The position numbers and the translations under genes were made by a program. A stretch of DNA of 64,000 bases from an uncultured Agathobaculum sp. (GTDB lineage Bacteria > Bacillota > Clostridia > Oscillospirales > Butyricicoccaceae): NCBI RefSeq assembly GCF_944380985.1, contig NZ_CALWJJ010000003.1, forward strand, positions 152,185-216,184, given 5' to 3'. This document shows positions 34,488-44,325 of this stretch, one piece after another. The notes beneath the pieces are model-generated. The model had not been told where the DNA came from, did no database searches, and worked only from the letters and a program-made list of their open reading frames with translations. Each line of letters opens with the position of its first letter. The first letter of the stretch is position 1.

Positions 34488-34975
34488 TCAATCTAGATCC
34501 TCGCCATTCGTCGCGATGACCGTTTGATACCAGTAAAACGATTTCTTCTTTATGCGGGCGATGCGGAAATCATCGTTGATCGAGCTATCAGGCTACATAT
34601 CGTATCCAGGCTCGTTCTGAAGCGTAACACCCAGTGCCTTTAGCATGCGCTCTACAAAAGAGGGATATGCGCCGCGCGCCTATACGTCTGTGCAGTAACT
34701 GAGATTGATCACGATTCTCAGGCTTGTCCGCCACAATGCCGACCATATCCTCCAACACATCGTTATAGCGTGCGGTTGTAAAGTGTATCGCAATACCAGG
34801 CGACTCGTTCTGGTTAAGCTGTATTACAAAGTGCCGCTCGATCTGCTTGGCCATGCAGTGCCCGAGCTTACCTTCCTATGCATACTACTCCACTTCGTAG
34901 ATAAGTGGCATCTGTACATAGATGCGCTGTTTAGCGCGCTGGACATGATGTATTGTAGCGAATTCCTCTATTGAG
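34488..34975 (-). pseudogene. Decayed GH1 (6-phospho-beta-glucosidase-like) gene, C-terminal part
   Basis: Minus-strand frames give pieces typical of GH1 enzymes in the right order, but in different frames. The first is an ARGAYPSFVERMLKALGVTL segment near 34640-34680. The second is the C-terminus KKKSFYWYQTVIATNGEDLD ending in TGA at 34488. In-frame stops and shifts show it is non-functional. An HPr gene follows 16 nt downstream, suggesting a former sugar-PTS operon. Identification is by remembered consensus. Confidence 0.6.
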
Positions 34976-35034
34976 GTCCATTGATATTTTACATGAGTTC
35001 TGCTTTTCGTTTTGAGTACAGAACAAAGCGTTTC

Positions 35035-35925
35035 TTATGCATGCGCGTGGCATTGTATAGTCTCCTCCATGATCTTCATAAACCGACGCAAAATGGGATG
35101 CATCTCCCCACGCAGATAGGCCACACCAAACGAGACAGGCTCAAACTCCGGCATCGGAATGTAGCGGATGCCTGCAACCCGCATCTGCGGACAGTCTGCC
35201 ACAACAGCAAAGCCGAAACCGGAAGCAACCAAGGTGTTGAGCACCTCCAGATTGTCGCAGAAAAACAGCTGATCCGGCATATGGCCCGCAATGATCTGGC
35301 TCTGGATATGAAAGAGTGACGGCGGATATGCAGGCGGATGAAAGGTCACAACCTGACCGGCAGACTTCAGCTCCTGTGCGGTCAGCTGTATGCGGGAGGC
35401 AAGCGGATGATCGGCCGCGCAGGCACACACGATTGGACACTTCATCAGTTCGTGGTACTGCGCTTTTTTGGGAGCGGATTCAGCAAAGGCGAACATTAGC
35501 TGTATTTCGCCGTCCTCAAGCAAATGATCAAGCGAATCGAACGGCACGACCCGCAGAACTGGCTGCAACGTCGGCTCCTCCCGCCGCAGCTGCTCGAGCG
35601 GGCGACGCGTAAGCGCCAGGTCAAAGGTGCTTCGGCAGCCGATGCCAAGCCGCATGGGCTTTGTCTGCTTGGATTCCTGCAGGCGGGCGCGGGCAGTGCG
35701 GGTCAGCTTGAGCAGCTCCCCGGCGTATTGCATGAATAAGTAGCCCTCCTGCGTTAACCGTACGCTTTTGCTTGTACGGTGGAACAAGCGCACCCCCATC
35801 TCGTTTTCCAATGTTCCGATCTGATGGCTGACCGCAGGCTGGGTCAGCCGCAGAGATTCCGCCGCACGTGAAAAATTTAAAAAATTCACGACCGCCATGA
35901 AGCATTCAAGCTGTGTGGTATTCAT
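35035..35925 (-). CDS. LysR-family transcriptional regulator
   Basis: A 296-residue regulator with the LysR winged HTH at residues 1-60 (MNTTQLECFMAVVNFLNFSRAAESL then LTQPAVSHQIGTLE) and a periplasmic-binding-like effector domain. ATG 35925 is preceded by GAAAGGAC; a longer frame begins in AT-rich promoter DNA. It is divergent from the MarR-ABC operon with about 170 nt between, so it could regulate that operon or itself, but no target is evident. Confidence 0.9.
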   Translation of the reverse strand: MNTTQLECFMAVVNFLNFSRAAESLRLTQPAVSHQIGTLENEMGVRLFHRTSKSVRLTQEGYLFMQYAGELLKLTRTARARLQESKQTKPMRLGIGCRSTFDLALTRRPLEQLRREEPTLQPVLRVVPFDSLDHLLEDGEIQLMFAFAESAPKKAQYHELMKCPIVCACAADHPLASRIQLTAQELKSAGQVVTFHPPAYPPSLFHIQSQIIAGHMPDQLFFCDNLEVLNTLVASGFGFAVVADCPQMRVAGIRYIPMPEFEPVSFGVAYLRGEMHPILRRFMKIMEETIQCHAHA

Positions 35926-36093
35926 ACAAAGTCCTTTCAATTTGACAGTATAAATTTGTAAAATGCATATAATTAATAAAATATCTTTATAGATAATAGC
36001 ATATTTGAATTTCACAAGCAAGAAAATTTATGATATAAATTGTAAGGAACGAAATAGTTTTGCATCGAACAATCGAAAGGAGTCTAACAAGCG

Positions 36094-36591
36094 ATGGCAC
36101 TGGATATTGGAATTCTGGCGCAAAACAACCGCCAGATCGGCATCCAGCTTGATCTATGGGCGAGTCGTGAGCTTGGCGAAAAGCAACTGACCGGCCGTCA
36201 ATCGCAGGTGCTGTTGTATATTCTACGTCATGCGGATACCGGCGCGTCATTGACCGCGATCCACCGGACCTATGGGTATTCCAAGGCTACCCTATCCGGG
36301 CTGATCAAGCAGCTGCGGAACAAAGGATATGTGCAGGTTGAGCACTGCCAAAGCGACGACCGCTGCAAGCTACTATATGGAACAGAAAAAAGCCGGCAGC
36401 TGATGCAGGTCTTATCCGAGGCAAATGAAAAAGCGCAGCTATGGCTTGATAAAAACTTTACGCCCGAAGAACAGCGCGAAATTGAACGCTTACAACAGAA
36501 AATACTGTTACAACTTAGCAAGTTAAACGCATGCAAACAAAAGGAGGCAACCACACGTGAGAAAAGTGATACAACAGCTCAAGCAATATAA
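36094..36591 (+). CDS. MarR-family transcriptional regulator
   Basis: A 165-residue MarR-type regulator. The winged helix spans about residues 32-95 (LTGRQSQVLLYILRHADTGA, then YGYSKATLSGLIKQLRNKGY) with the wing at CQSDDRCK. RBS GAAAGGAG. It overlaps the first ABC exporter gene by 35 nt, so it is probably the local repressor of the exporter, a common arrangement for multidrug exporters. Confidence 0.9.
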   Translation: MALDIGILAQNNRQIGIQLDLWASRELGEKQLTGRQSQVLLYILRHADTGASLTAIHRTYGYSKATLSGLIKQLRNKGYVQVEHCQSDDRCKLLYGTEKSRQLMQVLSEANEKAQLWLDKNFTPEEQREIERLQQKILLQLSKLNACKQKEATTREKSDTTAQAI

Positions 36592-38296
36592 GAAAGACAC
36601 TTTCCTCTGTATCACTATGGCCGCGCTTGAGGTCGTTATGGAAATATTACTGCCGTTTATCACCGCAATCATTATTGATGAGGGTCTGCAAGGCAGCAAT
36701 ATGCCAACCATCTACCGCTATGGTATTCTGATGATTGTGCTTGCATTTTTCAGCCTGTTTTTTGGCGCGGCAGCGGGCAAGTTCGCGGCCAGTGCCGCTT
36801 CGGGTCTGTCCGCCAATCTGCGCGAGTCTATCTACGCTAATATACAGACCTTTTCCTTTTCTAACATCGATAAGTTCAGCGTACCCGGTCTTGTCACACG
36901 CATGACGACCGACATCACAAACGTGCAAAACGCATTTATGATGGTCATTCGCGTGGCAGTGCGCGCGCCGCTCAACCTGGTCTTTAGTTATCTAATGTGC
37001 CTGATTATCAATGTGCGACTGAGTCTTATGTTCCTGATTGCGATCGCATTCCTGGTGTTCGTTATGGGTGTGATCATGGTGATCGCCATGCGTATCTTCA
37101 ATCGCGTGTTCCAAAAATATGACGATCTCAATGCCAGCGTACAGGAAAACATCTCCGCTATCCGCGTCGTCAAAGCGTTTGTGCGCGAAGGTTATGAAAA
37201 CACCAAGTTTTCCAAGGCGTCTGCCAATCTATACCGCATGTTTGTAAAAGCTGAGGGCCTGCTTGCATTCACCAATCCGGTTATGATGGTGGCGGTGTAT
37301 TTCTGCATTATTTCGCTCTCCTGGCTGGGTGCGCAGTTTATTGTCGGCGGCAGTCTGACAACTGGCGATCTGACCAGCCTGTTCAGCTATATCATGTCGA
37401 TGATGATGAGCTTGATGATGCTGTCCATGGTTATTGTCATGATCAGCATGTCGATGGCAAGCATCCGCCGTATTGGCGAAGTGCTTGAGGAAACGCCTGA
37501 CCTTAATAATCCGGCAAATCCAGTCATGGAAGTGTCCGACGGCCGCATCGACTTTAACGGCGTCAGCTTTTCCTACAAACATGGAAGCGGCAAAAACGCC
37601 TTATCCGATATTGATCTGCATATCAACGCTGGCGAGACCATCGGTGTGATCGGTGGCACAGGCTCGGGCAAAAGCAGCCTCGTCAACCTGATCTGCCGCC
37701 TGTATGACGTTGACGACGGCGCGGTATATGTCGGCGGCGTGGACGTGCGGAAATATGATATGGAGGTCCTGCGCAATCAGGTCTCAGTTGTATTGCAGAA
37801 AAACACACTGTTCTCCGGCACAATTCTCGACAATCTGCGCTGGGGTAACCCCGAGGCTACCGAACAGGAGTGCATCGACGCCTGCAAAGCCGCCTGCGCT
37901 GATGAATTCATCGACCGTATGCCGGATGGCTATCACACCCGTATTGAGCGCGGCGGTGCAAATGTATCGGGCGGCCAAAAGCAGCGCCTATGCATTGCGC
38001 GCGCCCTGCTGAAAAAGCCCAAGGTGCTCATTTTGGACGACTCGACAAGCGCGGTCGATACCGCAACCGACGCCAAAATCCGTGCGGCGTTTGCCGAGCG
38101 TATCCCTGGTACGACCAAGATCATCATTGCGCAGCGCATTTCAAGCGTTGAAGGCGCCGACCGCATCCTTGTACTGGATGAAGGCCGTGTCAACGGTTTC
38201 GATACCCACGAAAATCTGCTCAAGACCAACGCCATTTACCAGGAGATTTATGAATCCCAGGTTAAGGGCGGCGGCGATTTCGATCAGCCGGCTTGA
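36557..38296 (+). CDS. Heterodimeric ABC exporter, subunit with degenerate catalytic site
   Basis: A 579-residue exporter half-transporter: six membrane helices (about residues 15-300) and an ATPase domain. Walker A is GGTGSGKSSL, the signature is canonical (VSGGQKQRL), but after Walker B the catalytic Glu is replaced by Asp (LILDDSTSAVD). This is the hallmark of the degenerate half of BmrCD/TM287-288-type heterodimers. GTG start with GGAGG 9 nt upstream. The partner starts 18 nt downstream. Drug or peptide efflux is likely. Confidence 0.93.
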   Translation: MRKVIQQLKQYKKDTFLCITMAALEVVMEILLPFITAIIIDEGLQGSNMPTIYRYGILMIVLAFFSLFFGAAAGKFAASAASGLSANLRESIYANIQTFSFSNIDKFSVPGLVTRMTTDITNVQNAFMMVIRVAVRAPLNLVFSYLMCLIINVRLSLMFLIAIAFLVFVMGVIMVIAMRIFNRVFQKYDDLNASVQENISAIRVVKAFVREGYENTKFSKASANLYRMFVKAEGLLAFTNPVMMVAVYFCIISLSWLGAQFIVGGSLTTGDLTSLFSYIMSMMMSLMMLSMVIVMISMSMASIRRIGEVLEETPDLNNPANPVMEVSDGRIDFNGVSFSYKHGSGKNALSDIDLHINAGETIGVIGGTGSGKSSLVNLICRLYDVDDGAVYVGGVDVRKYDMEVLRNQVSVVLQKNTLFSGTILDNLRWGNPEATEQECIDACKAACADEFIDRMPDGYHTRIERGGANVSGGQKQRLCIARALLKKPKVLILDDSTSAVDTATDAKIRAAFAERIPGTTKIIIAQRISSVEGADRILVLDEGRVNGFDTHENLLKTNAIYQEIYESQVKGGGDFDQPA

Positions 38297-38313
38297 AAGG
38301 AGGAACATGAAAT

Positions 38314-40200
38314 ATGAAACAAAAGGCGCTCAGGCAGCGCTCGATGTCTGTGCTAAAGCGCGTCATCCGGTATATGCTGCGTTATTATAAGGTGCTATTT
38401 GCTCTTGTCATTCTCTGTATTCTGGTCAGCGCGGTATGTACAGTCGTCGGCGCGACCTTTCCGCAGAAGCTGGTAGACGATTATATTGTGCCGATGCTAC
38501 GCTCTGGCTCTCACGATTTCAGTGCGCTTGCAAATGACCTAGTACGGCTTGTCATCATCATGGCTACCGGCGTTGTAGCGGCGTTTCTCTACAACCGCAT
38601 CATGGCAAATGTCAGCCAGGGCACGCTGTGCCATCTGCGCGACGATTTGTTCTGCAAGATGGAATCCCTGCCGATCAAGTATTTCGACACGCATGCGCAT
38701 GGCGATATTATGTCGGTCTATACCAACGATATTGACACCCTGCGCCAACTGCTCAGTCAAAGCATTCCGCAGATCATCAACTCGGTCATCACGATGACGG
38801 CAACCATAATCACTATGATTGTACTCAATCCGGCGCTGACCGTGATCTCAATTCTGACCGCGGTCATCATGCTGGTGGTCACCGCCAAATTTTCAAAGCT
38901 GGCTGGCCGGTACTATGTCGATCAGCAGCGCGACCTCGGTATTGTGGACGGGTTCATTGAGGAAATGCTGGACGGTCAAAAAGTCGTCAAGGTATTCTGT
39001 CACGAGCAAGCCGCAATAGACGATTTCCACAAGATAAACGATGCCTTGCGCGACAGTGCGAACAAGGCAAACCGTTATGCTAACCTGCTGATGCCTGTCA
39101 ACGCGAATATCGGCTGGCTGAGCTACGCATGCGTGGCCATCATCGGCGCACTACTGGCAATGAATGGTCTGGCGGGCGCAACGATCGGCACGGTTGTCAC
39201 CTTTGTTGGGCTGAATAAGAGCTTTACCAACCCGATCATCCAGGTCAGCCAGCAGATCAATTTCGTCGTGACAGCGGCAGCCGGCGCGCAGCGCGTTTTT
39301 GAACTGATGGATCAGACATCCGAGACAGACGAAGGCTATGTCGAGCTGGTAAACGCCAAGGAGGATGCTGAGGGCAATATGCACGAAGCTGATACCCGCA
39401 CCAACGTCTGGGCTTGGCGGCACCCGCACAAGGCCGACGGCACGGTCACTTACAAAAAGCTTGAGGGCGGCGTTGTGCTCGATGATGTCGACTTCGGCTA
39501 CGACCCCAATAAGCTGGTTCTGCACAATGTCAGTCTGTGGGCAAAGCCCGGACAGAAAATCGCCTTTGTCGGCGCGACCGGCGCAGGTAAGACGACGATC
39601 ACCAATCTGCTCAACCGATTTTACGACATTGCGGACGGCAAAATCCGCTATGACGGCATCAATATCAACAAAATTAAAAAGCCTGACCTGCGACGCTCAA
39701 TGGGTATTGTATTGCAGGAAACGCACCTTTTCACCGGCACGGTGATGGAAAACATCCGCTACGGCAATCTTGATGCGACCGATGAGGAATGCATGGCGGC
39801 CGCCCAGCTTGCCAATGCAGACGGCTTTATCCGCCGCCTGCCGGATGGGTACGATACCATGCTCACCGGCGATGGCGCCAATCTTTCGCAGGGTCAGCGC
39901 CAGCTGCTTGCGATTGCGCGCGCAGCAGTTGCCGACCCGCCGGTGCTCATACTGGACGAGGCGACCTCCTCTATCGACACCCGCACAGAAAAGCTTGTGC
40001 AGGACGGTATGGATGCATTGATGACCGGACGCACAACCTTTGTCATCGCGCACCGGCTATCCACCGTGCGCAATGCCGACTGCATTATGGTCATGGAACA
40101 GGGCCGCATCATCGAGCGCGGCACACATGATGAGCTGATTGAAAAGAAAGGTAAATATTATCAGCTCTATACCGGTAACTTTGCAGAGGAAACCGCCTGA
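38314..40200 (+). CDS. Heterodimeric ABC exporter, catalytic subunit
   Basis: A 628-residue half-transporter partnering the preceding gene. It has six helices, an insertion between the membrane and ATPase domains (residues about 345-385), Walker A GATGAGKTT and a full Walker B with catalytic Glu (LILDEATSSID). Its signature is altered to LSQGQRQLL. In a heterodimer this non-canonical signature pairs with the degenerate Walker B of the other subunit, so one site is inactive and the other intact. A terminator follows. Confidence 0.93.
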   Translation: MKQKALRQRSMSVLKRVIRYMLRYYKVLFALVILCILVSAVCTVVGATFPQKLVDDYIVPMLRSGSHDFSALANDLVRLVIIMATGVVAAFLYNRIMANVSQGTLCHLRDDLFCKMESLPIKYFDTHAHGDIMSVYTNDIDTLRQLLSQSIPQIINSVITMTATIITMIVLNPALTVISILTAVIMLVVTAKFSKLAGRYYVDQQRDLGIVDGFIEEMLDGQKVVKVFCHEQAAIDDFHKINDALRDSANKANRYANLLMPVNANIGWLSYACVAIIGALLAMNGLAGATIGTVVTFVGLNKSFTNPIIQVSQQINFVVTAAAGAQRVFELMDQTSETDEGYVELVNAKEDAEGNMHEADTRTNVWAWRHPHKADGTVTYKKLEGGVVLDDVDFGYDPNKLVLHNVSLWAKPGQKIAFVGATGAGKTTITNLLNRFYDIADGKIRYDGININKIKKPDLRRSMGIVLQETHLFTGTVMENIRYGNLDATDEECMAAAQLANADGFIRRLPDGYDTMLTGDGANLSQGQRQLLAIARAAVADPPVLILDEATSSIDTRTEKLVQDGMDALMTGRTTFVIAHRLSTVRNADCIMVMEQGRIIERGTHDELIEKKGKYYQLYTGNFAEETA

Positions 40201-40217
40201 TTTCCTCGCTGAATACC

Positions 40218-40246
40218 AAAACCCCTGTCGTGGCAGACAGGGGTTT
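40218..40246. terminator. Bidirectional terminator
   Basis: AAACCCCTGTC/GACAGGGGTTT hairpin between the ABC exporter (plus) and hydF (minus). Confidence 0.88.
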
Positions 40247-40257
40247 ATATTATCTTA

Positions 40258-41472
40258 TTAAAGTTGTGCCTGCGTCAGCTCCCGCAAAAAATCAGGAAAC
40301 GGCTCGAGCGAGCGCGCTAAAATGCCGTGCATCTGCGCGATAGCGATACCATAATTCGTCATAGGAACACTGTGCATGGCTGCATAATGCCCGCGCGAGT
40401 GCATTTCACGCTCGCTGAGCATGCAGCCGCCGCAGTGCAAAACAAGCGAGTAGGGCGTCAGATCATCCGGAAATTCCCGGCCCGATGTAAAGACAAACCG
40501 CGGCTCACATCCTGCATACTGCCGTATCCAGTTCGGCAGTTTTATCGTGCCAATATCCCCACACTGGCGATGGTGGGTGCAGCCCTCCGAGATCAGTACG
40601 GAATCTCCCTCCCGCAGTCGGCTAAGCACGGCCGCCGCCTGCACTGCACGGCGCAGACTGCCCTTGTAACGTGCAAACAGGATGGAAAAGGAGGTCAGCT
40701 GAATGTCCGGCGGCACGGCGCGGCTGACAACAGAAAACGCCTGCGAATCTGTGATAACAAGCCGCGGCTTTTGTCGCAACGACGAGAGCGTGTGCGGCAG
40801 CTCCTCCACTCCGGTCACGACCGAGATCGCACCCGCATCCAGAATGTCTCGTATGGTCTGCTGCTGCGGCAAAATAAGTCGTTCCTTGGGCGCGGCATCG
40901 TCAATCGGTACGACGAGCACAACCAAATCTCCAGGTGACAGCAGATCAGCAACGAGCTGCTTTTCCGGCGCATCCCGGCACGCAAGTGCGGCGATGCGCT
41001 CTTTAAGCTGACCAATATTTGTGCCGTCAATCGCACTGACATACAGCGCTTCTTTCCCCGCTGCTGGTAATGTGCTGAGCAGATCGCACTTATTAAACAC
41101 GACAAGATGTGCAATCTTGCGCGCGCGGAATGTGTCGAGCAATTCTCGATCTGCATTCTGCATGCCTGCCCCGCTATCCACAACCAGTATTGCAATATCG
41201 GTGCGGTCGAGCACGCGCCGCGCACGCTGAACACGCTCCTCCCCCAGTGCGCCCGTATCGTCTATACCCGGGGTATCGATCACCACGACCGGACCTGCGG
41301 GCAGCAACTCCATGGCCTTTTGCACAGGATCGGTGGTCGTGCCTTTGACCGCGGACACCACCGACAGCTTTTGCCCAGTGACCGCATTTACCACGCTCGA
41401 CTTGCCCGCGTTGCGCAGACCGAAAAAGGCGATATGCGGTCTCTCGGCGGATACCACATCGTTCATTCCCAT
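40258..41472 (-). CDS. hydF: [FeFe]-hydrogenase maturation GTPase HydF
   Basis: A 404-residue scaffold/GTPase on which the 2Fe subcluster of the H-cluster is assembled. The N-terminal GTPase has GLRNAGKSSVVNA, DTPGIDD and FNKCDLL (NKxD-type). The C-terminal cluster-binding residues are CTHH and, about 50 residues later, HCGGC, matching the HydF CxH...HCxxC pattern. It follows hydG by 12 nt in the maturation operon. No structural hydrogenase gene lies in the window. Confidence 0.96.
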   Translation of the reverse strand: MGMNDVVSAERPHIAFFGLRNAGKSSVVNAVTGQKLSVVSAVKGTTTDPVQKAMELLPAGPVVVIDTPGIDDTGALGEERVQRARRVLDRTDIAILVVDSGAGMQNADRELLDTFRARKIAHLVVFNKCDLLSTLPAAGKEALYVSAIDGTNIGQLKERIAALACRDAPEKQLVADLLSPGDLVVLVVPIDDAAPKERLILPQQQTIRDILDAGAISVVTGVEELPHTLSSLRQKPRLVITDSQAFSVVSRAVPPDIQLTSFSILFARYKGSLRRAVQAAAVLSRLREGDSVLISEGCTHHRQCGDIGTIKLPNWIRQYAGCEPRFVFTSGREFPDDLTPYSLVLHCGGCMLSEREMHSRGHYAAMHSVPMTNYGIAIAQMHGILARSLEPFPDFLRELTQAQL

Positions 41473-41484
41473 TTTTCCGCCTCC

Positions 41485-42933
41485 TCAGAATCGGAAATCA
41501 CGGCGATTTGCATGATATATCTCCGCAATGTGCTCGCGCGCGATCTCGCGCACCTTGTCGCGCGGGATTTTTTCAATCTCACGCTCAATCAGCGCCCTGC
41601 CGATCTGCTTAGTATCGTCCGAAGCGTAGTCAGCTAGGTATTCTGCAAGGGTCATCAGGGCGTTTGGATGGCAGCAGTTAAGAATCTGCCCGTTTTTGCA
41701 TAGGGTCATAAACCGGTCACCCGTGCGACCTTCCCGGTAGCAGGCCGTGCAGAAAGAGGGGATATCACCCATCTTCATCAGCCAGCGGACAACCTCGTCC
41801 AGTGTGCGCTGATCGGCTACGTCAAACTGCTCGGAGTCGTGCGGGCGTTCCTGCTCAGTGTATCCACCGACCGAAGTGCGTGAACCACCGCTGATTTGTG
41901 AGATTCCAAGCCGCAGCGCCCTTTCGCGCACCGCCTGGCTTTCGCGCGTCGAAATAATCATACCTGTATAAGGCACCGCAATGCGTATACACGCGATAAT
42001 TTTTTCAAATAGCTCGTCACTCAGGCCGTTGTCAAACGCATCCGGGTCGATGTCATCCGCACGCTTGACACGGGGCACACTGATTGTGTGCGGGCCAACG
42101 CCGTATACCGCCTCAAGGTGCTCGGCGTGCATCATAAGGCCGGCAAATTCATATTGATACCGCTCAAGTCCAAACAGCACGCCAAGCCCAACGTCGTCGA
42201 TACCGCCCTGCATTGCCCGGTCCATAGCCTCAGTATGATAGGCGTAGTCATGCTTTGGTCCGGTCGGATGCAGTTCAAGATAGCTCTTTCTGTGATAGGT
42301 CTCCTGAAACAGGATATAGGTACCAATGCCGGCCTCTTTGAGTTTACGGTAGTTCTCAACCGTGGTTGCGGCGATATTGACATTTGCGCGGCGGATCGCG
42401 CCGTTTTTATGCCGAACGCTGTAAATCGTCTCAAGGCTTTCCAGAATGTACTCGATCGGGTTGTTGACTGGATCCTCGCCCGCCTCGATTGCCAAGCGCT
42501 TGTGCCCGAGATCTTGCAGTGCAATGACCTCAGCGCGAATCTCATCCTGTGTGAGCTTTTTGCGTGTAATATGCCCGTTTTTCGCGTGATATGGGCAGTA
42601 AACACATCCATTGACGCAATAGTTGGACAGATAGAGCGGCGCAAAGATTACAATACGGTTACCATAAAACGCAAGCTTGATCTGCTCGGCCAGTCGGTAC
42701 ATCTGCTCTACTTTTTCCGGGATGTCACACGCAAGCAACACCGATGCCTCGCGATGGGTAAGCCCTGCGCAGTGGACGCCGGAAACTGTTTTTTGCGGCC
42801 GCGCCTTTTCAAGAATGCTGTCTATCAGTGGAATGTTGCGCTTGTTTTCCTCGGCGTATTGGATGGTTTCGAGGATCTCCTCATGACTGATGAACTCCTC
42901 GGCCAAAAGGGATTTGGGATTATAAAGTGCCAT
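41485..42933 (-). CDS. hydG: [FeFe]-hydrogenase maturase HydG (tyrosine lyase)
   Basis: A 482-residue radical-SAM enzyme that splits tyrosine to provide CO and CN ligands for the H-cluster. The radical-SAM motif is CVNGCVYC near residue 90. The second, C-terminal cluster binding set is CTACYREGRTGDRFMTLC near residue 400. GGAAAGAAGAGA is upstream. Located between hydE and hydF. Confidence 0.96.
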   Translation of the reverse strand: MALYNPKSLLAEEFISHEEILETIQYAEENKRNIPLIDSILEKARPQKTVSGVHCAGLTHREASVLLACDIPEKVEQMYRLAEQIKLAFYGNRIVIFAPLYLSNYCVNGCVYCPYHAKNGHITRKKLTQDEIRAEVIALQDLGHKRLAIEAGEDPVNNPIEYILESLETIYSVRHKNGAIRRANVNIAATTVENYRKLKEAGIGTYILFQETYHRKSYLELHPTGPKHDYAYHTEAMDRAMQGGIDDVGLGVLFGLERYQYEFAGLMMHAEHLEAVYGVGPHTISVPRVKRADDIDPDAFDNGLSDELFEKIIACIRIAVPYTGMIISTRESQAVRERALRLGISQISGGSRTSVGGYTEQERPHDSEQFDVADQRTLDEVVRWLMKMGDIPSFCTACYREGRTGDRFMTLCKNGQILNCCHPNALMTLAEYLADYASDDTKQIGRALIEREIEKIPRDKVREIAREHIAEIYHANRRDFRF

Positions 42934-42989
42934 GGATTGTCTCTTCCTTTCTTGCGGTCAGATTACTCTTTCCTTCAGATAGTTATATT

Positions 42990-44039
42990 TCAAACAGATG
43001 CAGCATCGCCCCGGCTAGCGACGACGCGCAGGCCGATTGCCGCCATGCGCTGCCGAAGTTCCGCTACATGCTGTGCCGATTCCATGCCGCTGTGCTTTTT
43101 ACCGTTATATAAGGTGTACTTTTTTCGTGCTTCAGGCGGTGACAAGTTAGGCATAACAACGTTTGCGCCAGCCATCATGCCCTGTTCCCTGCCGTTTGGC
43201 AAGAGCGTGCCAAGCGCAGTCGTCGCGGGCAAGAGCAGCGTGGGCCGAATCAGTCGCAGGATGGACAGCAGGTAGAGTGTCAGCTCGACGCTACCTGCCT
43301 GTTTTGTTCCAAACGGCGTATCTGCATGTGGGATAAATGGACCTATGCCGCACATCGCCGGGGCAAACGTTTCAACAAATTTTAGGTCCGTTGCAATTGT
43401 ATCGGTCGTCTGTCCGGGCGAGCCAACCATGAAGCCGCAGCCCGTTTGAAAGCCGATTTCCTTCAAGTCTCGCAGGCAGCGCATTCGGTTGTCGTATGAC
43501 ATCTCCGGTGGGTGCAGCAGCTGATAATGCGTGCGGTCCGCTGTCTCGTGGCGCAGTAGATATCGATCCGCTCCAGCTTCAAACAGCGCGCGATATGCCT
43601 CATATGGATATTCGCCTAGAGATAGCGTAACCGCGCAGTCGCCAAACATTTTCTTAATCGACCGGACAATCCCGCACAAGGTATCAATGTCGATCCCCCG
43701 CTCCCCTCCCTGCAACACAAACGTGCGAAAGCCAAGGGCATATCCTTCCTGACAGCAGGACAGGATCTGCTTAGCTGTCAGCTGGTAGCGCTGACAGGAT
43801 GCGTTTGAGCGGCGTATACCACAATACAAGCAATCGTTTGCGCAAATATTGCTGACCTCGATCAGCCCGCGGATATAGACTGCATCCCCATATATACCTT
43901 GGCATGCGCGCCGCGCTTTTCCCGCAAGATATGATGCCGCTTCTGCTGTACGGCTGTCGATCAGCTCAGCATATTCGGTATGCGTAAGTGAATGCGTCTG
44001 CTCTAGCTGGTCAATAAGCTCCCTTATACTGTTATTCAT
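42990..44039 (-). CDS. hydE: [FeFe]-hydrogenase maturase HydE
   Basis: A 349-residue radical-SAM enzyme acting on the HydG-derived Fe synthon during H-cluster assembly. The motif CxxxCxxC is CANDCLYCGIRR near residue 67, and the downstream LQGGE and CGFMVGSPGQT segments are typical. It overlaps the TM1266-like regulator gene by 8 nt and is followed by hydG after 56 nt. Confidence 0.95.
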   Translation of the reverse strand: MNNSIRELIDQLEQTHSLTHTEYAELIDSRTAEAASYLAGKARRACQGIYGDAVYIRGLIEVSNICANDCLYCGIRRSNASCQRYQLTAKQILSCCQEGYALGFRTFVLQGGERGIDIDTLCGIVRSIKKMFGDCAVTLSLGEYPYEAYRALFEAGADRYLLRHETADRTHYQLLHPPEMSYDNRMRCLRDLKEIGFQTGCGFMVGSPGQTTDTIATDLKFVETFAPAMCGIGPFIPHADTPFGTKQAGSVELTLYLLSILRLIRPTLLLPATTALGTLLPNGREQGMMAGANVVMPNLSPPEARKKYTLYNGKKHSGMESAQHVAELRQRMAAIGLRVVASRGDAASV

Positions 44040-44289
44040 CGCCGGTTATATTCGAATACGCTGTTTTTACGCTAATACCAGCAAGATTGCCAATCTTGCC
44101 CGACAAGGCCGAGATGGTATCCTGTGGCGCGTCTATTGCGATCGACACGATGTTGATGGACTTTTCCCGGTATGGGATACCCATACGTCCTATGATATAC
44201 TTTGCATAGTCATGCAGCAGCCCGTTGAGTCGTTCGACAGACTCTGTGTCTTCCACAATGATACCCATAACGGCGACTCTGGTCTTCAT
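44032..44289 (-). CDS. TM1266-type iron-only hydrogenase system regulator
   Basis: An 85-residue ACT/NikR-C-like protein of the TM1266 family (VAVMGIIVEDTESVERLN, then IIGRMGIPY, and IDAPQDTISALSGKIGNL). These proteins are linked to hydrogenase maturation operons and are annotated as putative regulators; no DNA-binding motif is visible. It is first in the hydEGF operon, with GAGGTGGG as RBS, downstream of a structured leader. Confidence 0.88.
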   Translation of the reverse strand: MKTRVAVMGIIVEDTESVERLNGLLHDYAKYIIGRMGIPYREKSINIVSIAIDAPQDTISALSGKIGNLAGISVKTAYSNITGDE

Positions 44290-44325
44290 CTGCCCACCTC
44301 ATTTCTGTAACTGTTGTAATTGTAG

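Noticed and set aside
42088..43275. A 395-codon plus-strand frame opposite hydG/hydE
   Set aside because: The minus strand encodes intact HydG and HydE with all cluster motifs; the antisense frame spans two genes and resembles nothing.
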